NCBI GenBank assembly: GCA_039111635.1
Contig: JBCAQO010000002.1
Span: 2,666,001-2,730,000 of the forward strand
Direction of reading: 5' to 3'
Length of the DNA: 64,000 nucleotides
Origin: Heterobasidion occidentale
Lineage: Eukaryota; Basidiomycota; Agaricomycetes; Russulales; Bondarzewiaceae
The notes below the pieces were generated by a model. It did no database searches, was not told the DNA's origin, and saw only the letters and a list, made by a program, of their open reading frames with translations. The translations under genes and the position numbers were made by a program. This document shows, in pieces, positions 7,896 through 17,913 of the stretch. Position 1 is the first letter of the stretch; the number at the start of each line of letters is the position of its first letter.

Positions 7896-10800
7896 CTAAA
7901 GCTTAATCGCCGCAGGTCGGGGCTTGTCTGGGTAGCTTTCGTGGAATTCACGAAGCGCCTCATCGGCCGTATCTTTGAGGAGGGCAAAGGGTTCCCAGGT
8001 GTTATCGGCCTCGGAGTATCCGACCCACTTGACAAGGTACTTGGTCCCTCGTCCCTGGCGCTTTGAATCTAGAATGGCCTCCACTTCGTAGTGTTCTTCT
8101 TCATTCAAGATCTCTGGGGCAGGTCTGGGGAAGTTCCTTCCGTGGGCCTCTGTCTCATGATATTCCGTGAGCATGGAGGCATGAAAACCGGGTGTATCTT
8201 CCATGTTTCGGGTATTTCCAACCGATAAGCCAGAGCACCGATTCTTTCGGTCACTGAAAAGGGGCCATAGCGTCGAGGTGCCAACTTGAACTTCGGGTGA
8301 GTCGTCCGAATGTGGGTTCCTTCTAACCAAACTTGGGTTCCTACTTCCCACTGTGGGAGTTTCCTGTGCAGGTCCTGGTCCTTGGCGTGCTGCGCTGCTA
8401 TTTGTAGACTTGCGGCCGCATCTTCTTGGACTTCTTTGATTAGCTGCAAACGTTCAGTCACTGCGGGCACCTTGGTCTCCAGGGCTGAGTTGACTGAATA
8501 TGGTGGATTGAACCCATAAAGGACTTCAAACGGCGACTTCCCAGTGGCGGAGTGTCTTCGGGTATTGTGGGAGAATTCTGCGAAGGGGATCAAGTCTACC
8601 CAGTTATCTTGATGGTAGTTGCAGAAGACTCGCAGGAATTGCTCGATCTCTTGGTTTACCCGTTCTGTTTCTCCGTCCGTTTGGGGGTGGTAAGCCGTGC
8701 TGAGGGCAGGGTAATTCCATCCCTTTCCATTAGTCCCTTGTGAACTTTGCCGCGAATTGAGGACCTCTGTCGGACACCACCTTGGTTGGTAAAACCATAT
8801 CGTTTGAACACATTGTCCTGGAAGAGCGTCGTGGTTTCTTCAGCCATGATTGTCTTCTTGCACGGGGTTATGACTATTCCTTTTGACAGACCCTGATCGA
8901 CTACCACGTTGATCGAGTCGTAGCCTCTGCTTTCCGGGAGGTCTGTCACGAAGTCGGTGGAGATAAAACGCCAAGGGACGTTTGTGGTTTCCAGCGGTTG
9001 GATCGGTGGATGGGTCCTATGGGGAAGGTTCTTGGTAGATTGGCAGACTGCACATCCATCCACATATGCGTGTACAAATTTGGTCATGCTTGACCACCAG
9101 TAATGGCGTTGGACCAATTCTAAGGTCTTTTGCTCGGCCCGGGTGTCCTGTAGCCATAGTGTCATGGTGCGTTTTGACAATCGTTCGTCGAAGGAGGTTG
9201 TCCTTTGGGACGCATATGTAACCGTCGCGTCTTGTGATGCCCTCTTCATGTGTCCATTTTCCTAGGTCGCCCTTCATTGCATTTGGACCTTTTTCCAGCA
9301 GTTTCTTGAGGGCGACATCAACCAGCAAATCGTGTTCCGAGCGCGAGTGTCGAATAAGGAGAGGATGTCCGAGGATACGAGTTCTGTTGCTTTGACGTGT
9401 ATGCCTTCGCTTGGCTCTACCAGAGTTTCGCTGGACTCGGTGAAAAATCTGGACGGGAGTAGAGTCTGTGCCTTGTTATCAAGATTCCACCCCCTCACTA
9501 AGGTCTGGACGCCTGGACAGAGCATCGGCATGATTAGTAGTTCCAGCCTTGTAACTGAGCTGGAAGTCAAATCGGGACAAAAACAGACTCCAGCGTGCTT
9601 GTCGCCTTGACAGGTCGCGCGCCGTCTTAAATGTTCTAGGTTTTTATGGTCCGTCCAGACCTCAAAGGGATGTCGAGCGCCTTCGAGGTAGTGTTTCCAG
9701 TGTTCCAGTGCTTTGATGATGGCGAGGAGTTCGCGATCATGCACGTCGTAATTTCGTTCGGCCGGTGAGAACGATCCTGAGAGGTATGCAACAGGGTGCC
9801 AGTCGCTATTAGGTCCTTCCTGTAAGAGGACTGCACCATATGCTGCGAGGGAAGCGTCGGTAACAAGCCGGTAAGGACGCATCGGGTCAGGGTACAACAG
9901 GACGGGTCGGCTGGTGAAGGTTTTCTTCAGTCGATCAAACGCCTGTTGGCACTCCGTGGTCCAGTCCCATTTCACATCCTTCTTCGTGAGGTCATGCAGG
10001 GGCCGAGCAATCGAAGAGAATTTATCAATGAATCGTCGGTAGAAGTTCCCTAAGCCTAAGAAAGAGCGGATGTCGCGAACTGTGCGTGGGATGGGCCATT
10101 CCTGGATAGCTTCAATCTTCGAGTCTTCCATAGCGACGTGGTCTTTTGAGATCGTGTACCCAAGGTAGTTCAGCTTCTCCTTGTGGAACTCGCACTTCTC
10201 TGGTTTGAGATAAAGATCGTTGTCGCGCAGGATTTGGAGGACTCGCCGAAGAATCACAATGTGTTCCGCTGTGGTCTTCGTGAAGATGAGGATGTCGTCC
10301 ATATATACCGCTATTTTCCGGGCCAGGATGAGTTCTTGGAAGATCATGTTCATCATGGCTTGGAAGGTTCCCGGGGAATTACAGAGCCCAAAGAACATCA
10401 CTGTAGGTTCGAAGAGTCCCAAGGGTGTGACGAACGCCGCCTTGGACTCGTCTCCTTTCTTGATGCGCACGTTGTTATATCCCCACCGAACATCGAGCTT
10501 TGAGAACACCGTTGCGCCTTTAATGATATCCAATAGTTCTTGGATTAATGGTAGGGGGGTGACGTCTCGAATAGTGTGTTCGTTAAGGTGACGATAGTCT
10601 TGTACCGGACGGAGCTTCCCATCTTTCTTGCTTACGAAAAAGAAAGAGGCCGCGCTATGTGCTGTTGACCGACGTATTGTTCCTCTGGAAAGGTGCTCTT
10701 TGACGAACTTCCCTAACTTGTCATGCTTTTCCGGGCTCAGGGGAAATATCCGCGGGGCCTGGGGTACAAAAGACGGTTTGAGGTTTATCGCGTGGTCCCA

Positions 10801-11690
10801 TATGTATGTTGGGGGGAGCCTCTGTGATCGTCGTTCGCTGAAGATGTCGAGGTAAGAATGATATTCTGTCGGCACCCGACCTTTCAAGTCGGTGGTGTCG
10901 ATTTCTTCCTCCAGGTCTTCGTCAAAGCTTGCGAACCCCGAGGGTTCTGGAGCTACCTTCCTAATGACGGGTTCTCCTGCGCTATCCATTGCGGAGGAGT
11001 CAGACGGTGTTTGCATTTCTTCAGCGACTTTCCCTGAAGCTTCGCCCTGGGCTGCTTTTTGCTGAGCTTGCCGGCGTTCCTTCCTTTCGGTTATTTGCTC
11101 CTCGAGCCATTTCCGAGCTTTGCGTTGTCGGGATTTGTGCTCGAGTAGCTCCATGAACCGAGCTTTCCATTCCTTCGCGGGTACTTGGCTCCATTGTTCT
11201 TTAGTCCAAGTCCACGAAGGTCCTACCGGTTCTGAGACAAGATGCGGTTTTGTTCGCTGAGGAATCTTGTCACCGCGTAGTTTCGCTAGCCATGCCTTCC
11301 TGGTAGGCTCTTCCCTTGCCTTGGTAAACCCATATGGTTGTTGGCAATCTCTGGGGCATCGATCAAAGTGTACTTCACGGCGCCTCCACCCGATGGAGGG
11401 GTCGTGGTATTTCAACCAATCTGTTCCTAGGAGCATGTCGTCTTTCCCTAGATTGGTGATGAACATCTGGACGCGCTCGGTGTGAGTTCTCCCCCGTCTA
11501 TCCTTGACGGTGAGATTCGCGTCCAGGCCTCGTCGAATGAGGCCTGCCTTGTTGATGGTGTCATCGACGTTGCGAACGCGGATGGGGCGGTTTAAAGGAT
11601 AAGTGGGAAGATTGTGCTTCTGTACCCACCCCTCGTTTACCAAAATCCCTTCGCATGCTGAGTCGATGGCAGCTCTGGCTCCAGCGCTTC
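7896..11690 (-). pseudogene. pol: Element B pol: protease, RT, RNase H, integrase, chromodomain
   Basis: The aspartic protease carries IDSACEG (DSA in place of the usual DSG/DTG) at about 11660, upstream of LGTDWL. RT shows FFFVSKKDGKLRPVQDYR and YMDDIL near 10300. RNase H shows YRLVTDASLAAYGAVL and RELLAI with [10 protein letters not shown]. Integrase has the zinc pair GHPG...CAVCQSTKN and the first catalytic Asp in FISTDFVTDLPES. A chromodomain (YEVEAILDS ... YLVKWVGYSEADNTWEP) ends the protein. Reading shifts frame near the protease start, after RNase H (about 9600), around 9250-9020, near 8700 and near 8250, so the gene is broken as written. The chromodomain is known in such elements to steer integration to heterochromatin. 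Confidence 0.92.
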
Positions 11691-11825
11691 TTCTCGAGTT
11701 GTTAATCGCACGTCAAGTCGAATGGGGGTAATAATGTGACTGTTCATTGCTCCGATTCGAATATATGACGGGGAATCATACTCGAGTTTCCTCGACCTCT
11801 CTCTTCGGCTGGTGAAGGAGAGAGG

Positions 11826-13247
11826 TCAGGAAAAATCCTCTGCCAGATCCACCAACATCTTCTTTGCCTCCGCCTTCCCTACTTCTTGGAAGAGCGCTCG
11901 GACACCATTAGTATCACCGACGGGTCCGTTTCCTCGTCGTCCGTTAGGCGGTACGTAGCGCTCTCCATTGCTCTGGCGTGATCCTCCCCTTCTCGCGGAA
12001 GGGTCCTCACGTTCCACCGAATTACCAGGTTGTGGTACCCGACGGTGGTGGCCATGAGAACTCCCCTCCTCCAGTCCTTGATGTAGTCGCGCATCGTCTC
12101 CCACCGGGGGTTCTTGCTCGTCTTCATCCTCCATGTCTGCAGCGCGAGTTCGTCTACCTCCTCTGCCCACCGACTTGCGCGAATTTCCTCGAGACGGGGG
12201 AACGCCTCTACGAGGGGAACGACAATCAGCTATCCCGTGCCCTGGTTTTCCGCAATTGTAGCAGGAAAAGGGAGCGGGTCTCTTGCCATCATATACACGC
12301 TTGTTTCGATCGGCGTTTCTTTTGCGAGAGGCATCAATATCCATGTCAACCACTTGGTTGTTCATTCTGCGAGGAGCGGTGGTAGAGTTATAACGACGAG
12401 CGGGTTGGAGGTGGAAGCGATTGAGGAAGTCGCTTCGGAATGAGGTGGAGTTGGCGAGGATCGCCTTTGAGCACTTCGGGCTTAGGCGCATCTATTTCAC
12501 AGGCAGTGTTGACCCAATCTTGGATCGTGTCCTTCGGCGGAGTTTCCTTGTCATAGATTTTGTCCATGACCCTCGGATCGAGCCCTCTCTGGAAATAAGG
12601 CACCTGTTCCTTGTCGGTGATGTCAGCGTCGGCGGCGATAAGGATGAATTGGTTTGAATATTCATCCACCGTCATCTTCCCCTGAGAGAAAGACATGAGG
12701 GCGCTTCGGGCCTTGTCCGTGAGGTTCGTTTCCTTGAACTGGAGTTTAAACCTGACAAGGAAGTCGTCCCAAGTTCCTATGGTCTTGGGCGGGGTCGCCC
12801 CTACTGTCTTCTTTAGGAAGCTCTCTGCCCATACGCCAGCCGTCCCGTATCTCATGCACGAGAGAGCGAGGGAAACCTGTCTGTATCCGTCTTGTATCGG
12901 TCTGATTCTGTTGTAAAAAGGAGGAGGCAATTCATGATGAATTTCTGTGATTGTGTTCGGTCCCCTTCGAAGTTATCAGGGAGTTTGAGTTTGCCCCTTC
13001 CCGACGAGACGGGGGGTCTGTAGGATTTGACATAATATTTCAGGTGTTGATCGGTGTTTGAATATCCGAGGATTCGGACTCGGATGTTCCTTCTTCTTCC
13101 TCCGATGTGTCCGGGATTTCCGGTTCGGGGTTCCTGTACTGGGGTGGCTCTACCCAGTCTTCTGCTGTTTCGTCCAAGCCCACTCAGCTTCTGTTCCGTC
13201 TTCACTTGTGAAGAAGTAATGTACTTCTTGGTACGAGCAGTTATCAA
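11826..13247 (-). pseudogene. gag: Element B gag: capsid and CCHC nucleocapsid
   Basis: The capsid begins with GKLKLPDNFEGDRTQSQKFI, followed by GTWDDFLVRFKLQFKETN and a retrotransposon-gag core (SFSQGKMTVDEYSNQF). A zinc knuckle, CYNCGKPGHGIADC, follows near 12220, then a Gly/Arg-rich tail. The three parts lie in different frames, with overlaps near 12852-12930 and 12388-12491, so two frameshifts are present. The protein should package the element's RNA into a virus-like particle inside the cell. Confidence 0.88.
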
Positions 13248-13487
13248 AGTTTGGGGGTGCTGGCTGATTGGTGTCGGAGTAATACCAGCGGTTTCTTTGA
13301 TGGATAGGACGATGTTCTGTCGAAAGTTGGTTATGGGTTCGTCTAGTGCCTGGTGGAAATCCTAGGCCTAGGTCTTGCTCCAGGTGTGTGAAGTAACTCT
13401 CTTCGGTGGGGGTCTATGCCACCGATGAGGGTTGTGAGAAAGAGTGTGGCAGCAAGCAGAGTGTGGTGCAAGGTAGGGGCAAAAGCG
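13248..13487 (-). other. Element B leader between primer-binding site and gag
   Basis: About 240 nt of 5' leader of the B transcript. No conserved motif is recognised apart from the adjacent priming site. Confidence 0.5.
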
Positions 13488-13497
13488 AGTCTATTCT
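13488..13497 (-). other. Primer-binding site of element B, complementary to its own LTR
   Basis: Two bases (CT) after the 5' LTR, the sense strand reads AGAATAGACT. It is a perfect 10-nt complement of AGTCTATTCT inside the LTR (13665-13674 and 3506-3515), which itself lies 34 nt downstream of the LTR TATA box. This is the arrangement known from Tf1-type self-priming elements, where the mRNA 5' end folds back to prime. I see no convincing tRNA 3' end match. Confidence 0.65.
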
Positions 13498-13499
13498 AG

Positions 13500-14092
13500 T
13501 GTTATGAACTGCTCGTTCAGTAACCCAAGAGTAACAGGTTCTTCCCTAGGTCGCACAATGGACTGAGTGGTGGACGAAGTCTCGACTGTATCAGGCGTTG
13601 ATACAGGAGGGAATAATGATTGGCCTCTAAGAATCCTGTATGTGTAGATACAGGGGGAACGAAGAGAATAGACTGAAGATCCTCAGCCTATTCTATGGGC
13701 CCTATCTACTGTATGGGGGATAGGGTAAGAGTCCGTGTGCTTCTCCAGGTTCCATCCTAGGAGGGCTGTGGCCGCCGTCTCTCTCAGCCGGCGCCTACTC
13801 TTGTACTTCTCTAGTTGCACTGATCCATCATGGTGCGACGAGGTGCTTACCCATAAGCCCTAAGCCCAAGGCATGTGAATGCCTCTCATATTACTGTGTG
13901 AATTCTCGTGAGCCTCATGTCCCTCTCATATAGCCTTTACCGATGTCTTGAAGAAAACCATCGGTATTGTCGGCTCCTAAGGACAGGCGAAATACCTTGA
14001 TGTACGCTCCGCAGTGGAGCCGCCTAGCATTGTGATGCTTGATCCATCGGTTAGACCGAACCCCGAAGGGCCCGATCGGTCAAGCCATAACA
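13500..14092 (-). repeat. Element B 5' LTR
   Basis: 593 bp, TGTTATG...CATAACA, nearly identical to 3342-3930. It differs by a few small indels and point changes, including a damaged TATA box. Confidence 0.95.
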
Positions 14093-14097
14093 ATAGG
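14093..14097. repeat. Target-site duplication of element B, right copy (ATAGG)
   Basis: Exact repeat of 3337-3341, directly after the right LTR. Confidence 0.92.
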
Positions 14098-14713
14098 TGA
14101 TCGGCCAAGATCCATCTTCGGTTGTCCAGGGAATGGGGACTGACGGTTAATCGGCCAAGACTACTGTCGGTGTCATTCCATAGCAATTCTCTAGTTGGAG
14201 TGGTTTTCCAAGGGGCTTCGTATTGTTGAAGCGCTGCCCGCTGTGCTCGAGAGTGGGGCGTGGGGTATCCTGTTTCCTGGTATCGTAATAGATAGCGGGC
14301 CGTTCTGCGTGTGTGTTAGACTGTCAATATCCATGCCACTGGTAGCAGTCCAGGGGTTGTCCTTAATTGATAGGTCTTCTATTTCTTCGGCCATGTCGAA
14401 TTTTCGTTGCTCGTCTTCGGAGGTTACCTGTATGTCTCCGTCAGAGTCGGGGGTACTGGGGGTACGGGGAGGTGTTTCCTCGTCTGAGTCGATGTCTCTT
14501 GCTGAGACGCACCAAGCGCCACTTCCATATGGTGTATATGGCGTGGGGGGCGTTCGTTTCGCGGGTGCGGAGGAAGGGGTGAGTCCTGTTGATGAGTAGG
14601 ACATTTCTGATCCTGTCCCTTCTTCTTCCTCAAGGTTCGTGGAGAGGGGTCCTTTCCTCCATTCTCCATTGACGCTGTCTAGGTCCATGGCGTCTTCGTA
14701 TTCTTCTCCGTCC
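14098..14713 (-). pseudogene. Element C third ORF, 5' part
   Basis: A minus-strand frame starts with MDLDSVNGEWRKGPLS at 14688 and runs 165 codons to a stop at 14191. It is acidic and rich in Ser, Thr and Pro (DIDSDEETPPRTPSTPDSDG). Removing element B joins the DNA at 14098 to 3341, and an open frame then reads from MDLGRS into PIAELELEISREEQ. The segment is cut at 14713 by the A1 LTR, so the rest of C (gag, pol, 5' LTR) is absent. The likely position between pol and the polypurine tract fits the third-ORF layout of A and B. Function unknown. Confidence 0.5.
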
Positions 14714-15548
14714 TGTTAGGACCGCGTCCTAACACGTGCTTCGCACGTGAGTGGATGGGCTGGTCAAGTGCTTCGGACTTGTTGCAGACTCGGACCGCTT
14801 TCCATGACTCCTTACCATTTACATGCTAACGCATGAACGCTGACTTCTGGTTCCTGATTCTTGATGTGGACAGACATTGGTTCCTGACCCCCGTTCCTGG
14901 TTCTTGATCGATCGAAGATGTGGATAGACATTAGTGATCGGATTACTATATTTGGATACATGGCAGGTCGATGAGGCATTCTAGCTTACGGATCTCGATC
15001 GTTGACTTCGGTACCTGAGAAGCACACAGACCAGATCTTGATCCTGCCCTAGACACTTCTTTATGTAAATAGCCGAGATGAGCTTCTAAGAAGCTCAGCT
15101 TGTTCACCTGTAATACACTTGATCTCTGCACTGCACCCGGCGTCTGGCTACCTTCCTAGCCCACGCTTAGTGATCTCTGTCAGATCTGAGAAACTCTTTG
15201 CACAGTCTGACGAAGCACTGGACTCGTCTCCCTTCCCTCCCCTCCCTCTACTCATCCGCTTCTACACCGGGCTAGCTGCTTTCCGTGTTCTCAGTTGGAC
15301 ACCCCCTTGTGTCATCTGTTGGACGGGAGAAGATCATCCGGTTCCTCCTCATCATCGAGAAGACCTCGAAGATCACCTTCTCAATCTATTCGAGAACAAA
15401 GCAGACAGCGACCCGAGTTCCTCGAAAGAGAGCCCAAAGACGATCCATCGTCTTTATCCATTGGAGTCTACGACTATACGAACCAGTGGAGGTTTAGCCT
15501 AGGGACCCCTTCGTGCATCGGTGCACGTGATAGGTCTCCGACCTAACA
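14714..15548 (+). repeat. Family A LTR, 5' LTR of element A1
   Basis: 835 bp with the family A tips. The priming complement reads AGCTTGTTCA here, one C-to-T change from A0. The five bases before it are CGTCC and are not repeated after any LTR in the window. Confidence 0.95.
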
Positions 15549-15550
15549 CT

Positions 15551-15560
15551 TGAACGAGCT
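15551..15560 (+). other. Primer-binding site of A1, complementary to LTR
   Basis: TGAACGAGCT lies two bases (CT) after the LTR end. It is a perfect complement of AGCTCGTTCA in the A0 LTR (1228-1237), 35 nt downstream of TATGTAAATA. Spacing and logic are the same as in element B. The A2 copy at 23503 reads TGAACGAGAT. Confidence 0.6.
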
Positions 15561-15670
15561 CATTTATCCCTACCCTATTCAAGCTGGATCCCCAGCAGAA
15601 GCAGCTCTTTCTCTCATCAGTCAACAACATTTTAGCAATCGCCAACAGGGTAAACCTAACAGCAACCCCA

Positions 15671-17890
15671 GTGGCGACCCTTCAAGCGAGAATAAACAAC
15701 CCCGGAACCATAGAAGTCGCAAGACACCGGAACCCAGGAAAACTCTATTCAGGAATAGCCACACTCAGGCTACAACAAGCACCCGAAATATTTATAGACC
15801 TCCTTAAAACTGGATATAGATTTTCCGGGATTTGCTTCGTCAACGAACCAAAGACACCGTTCACCCTCACGGACAACGGAGAGCCCGACGTCATCAGAGC
15901 AAGGAACTGCGTCGAGATACACGACGGAAGACCAGACAATTTCCCCGTCACCGTTATCCCCGATCTCAGAAGAACCATCGCAAGGAATATCGACACAGAC
16001 GGAATCAGAGCAGAGCTCGTCAAAACCAAGGAGAATAGAGACCATGTCTCAATCCTCATCCACTGGACCTTCTCCTCAACCTAGGAAGACACACTGGAAG
16101 CTCCTAACTCCCCACCAGTCCGAACAGAAATCGAAGGGATCGTTTTTGTTGTCAGAAGAGGAGAGTTCGCCCACAAAACTTATCATCTCCAAACCCTCAT
16201 CTCGGGACACACATTCTCCGAGATCATCCAACTCATCGACCAAATTGATATTTCCATCAACGAAATTATCAAAAGGGACCCAGACTTACAAGAAGCATTA
16301 CAAGCCGGAAGAAGACAGGCAGTACCCTTCTTCTTCAAAGAATAAAGAAACACGGACGAAGTCGCAGCGGGATACCCTCCCGGCTACCGAACAGACCCAG
16401 CAGAAATCTACGGAGACTTACCCGAAGACGTCGACAAGGATCAACTTTATTACGACGAAAGAAAAGCACACTTCTACTACGCGGGAATCCTCACCGGATT
16501 CTTCCAACAACAAGGCAAGAGTGAATACGAGTACGCGGCTTGGGAAGGAAAAATCGTCCACGCAGGACCCGACCTACACCTCGTTAAGGTCGAGGACTAC
16601 ATCGCAAGAAAGACCTTCGACAAGCCTGAATCACCGGCAAATAGGCATTGTGACTCGCCAAGACCGCACATACATACTCTACCCAGAGAAACAGCCAGTG
16701 GAAGTCGAATCTCTAGAAGAAACACGCCCGCTGCATCCCCCTTACAGGAAACCACTCCCCAAGAAGACTTCCGAGCCCCAACACCGGAGTTTGTCCCCGA
16801 ATCGGAGTATTTTGAAGCACCAAGTGGAAATCCGGAACCACCTGACGATCCAGAGCCCCCGCCCAATACAATGTCGACAGATACTGGAGGTAATGAGTCC
16901 AAGGGACCAGCTATGGCCAAGCCCACCACCTTCAGTAGAAACAGGAAACGAACCGAGCAATTCCTCCACGAAATCGATCTAATGTTCCTGGCTAGGAAGA
17001 AAGATTATGCAAACGAGTTCGCCAAAATCGCTTACGCTCTATCGTATATGAAGGAAGGCTCAGCAGGGATATGGGCAAGAAACTTTACCCAGGCCAGGAA
17101 CACGCTGAAGGATTGGAACAAATACACTTGGGCAGACACGGTCGGCTTCACATCCGTCCGCAAAAAGATAGCCACCGACTTCGAGGAGTTCAACAAAGAA
17201 GCCGATGCTCGCGACAAACTGGCCCGAGTCAATCAGGGAAAGGAATCGTTTAACACCTACCTTCAGCTGTTTGAACAGCTCGCGGCGCTTGCCGGTGTAG
17301 ACGAAGAAACCAAGAAGACCCATTTCCTGCGAGGACTCAAGTGGGAGTTGGCAAAGGGAATTTATGAAGATCCCTCTAAAGACGGGACATGGGAAGAACT
17401 AGTCGAGAAGGCCAAGAAACATGAAAGGATGCACATCGCAAGGGACCGAGCATACGACCTCCGAAAAGGAAAATTCCAAATCTACACTCCGCGTACATTT
17501 TACGACGAAAGGGCACCCCCACGGCACGATAGGGAGCCCCAATACGAACCTATGGATGTAGACGCCGCAGAAATGGAGGCCGATGCTGTCCGAACTCGCT
17601 TCAAGAAGCTTACTCCGGCGGAAAGAGATCGACTTGCCAAAGAAGGCAAGTGCTTCTTTTGCAAGAAGCCCGGGCACATGGCGCGCAACTGTCCTTCTCG
17701 ACCCAAGAGAAGATTCCAGCCCCCCCGTCGCAGACCAGTGCGCGAAGCAGAAATGGACGAAGGACAATTCAACGATGAAGACATCGAAGAAGGAAAAAAC
17801 AGAGTCAACCACATCCGCCAGATGATAATGGGACTCAGTATGGAAGAAATCGAGGAAGTTCGAGCCTTTAGTGACTCGAAGAATTTTTAA
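15671..17890 (+). pseudogene. gag: A1 gag with long N-terminal extension
   Basis: One reading frame carries an unfamiliar N-terminal region (APEIFIDLLKTGYRFSGI, later TYHLQTLISGHTFSEIIQ and QLYYDERKAHFYYAG), broken by TAG at 16082 and TAA at 16343. It then runs open through MSTDTGGNESK (16871) into a typical capsid (RTEQFLHEIDLMFLARKKDY, SYMKEGSAGIWARNF). A knuckle, CFFCKKPGHMARNC, lies at about 17650-17691, and the frame stops at 17888-17890. Both premature stops are also present in A2. CAG-to-TAG and CAA-to-TAA are the simplest origins. The roughly 400-aa extension is much longer than the usual leader of fungal Gag. The Ser/Thr-rich frame over 16044-16982 is a shadow. Confidence 0.8.
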
Positions 17891-17913
17891 AGCCTCTCCC
17901 ATCGGCAGCGGAT

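Larger units (their letters stand above)
3342..14092 (-). mobile_element. Complete Ty3/gypsy chromovirus, family B (10.75 kb)
   Basis: Minus-strand element with two nearly identical LTRs (13500-14092 and 3342-3930), a self-complementary primer-binding site, gag with a CCHC knuckle, pol ordered protease, RT, RNase H, integrase, chromodomain, a third ORF, a 2.5-kb repeat-rich 3' region and a polypurine tract. The domain order RT before integrase plus the chromodomain places it with the Ty3/gypsy chromoviruses. The exact flanking duplication ATAGG shows that it inserted as a unit into element C. Frameshifts in gag and pol indicate that it is no longer autonomous, although some may be sequence errors. 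Confidence 0.95.

Noticed and set aside
16044..16982. Long Ser/Thr/Lys-rich frame (also 24095-24928 in A2)
   Set aside because: It overlaps the Gag extension in another frame. The other frame joins in phase to the capsid and has protein-like segments, while this one is low-complexity and ends without any domain.
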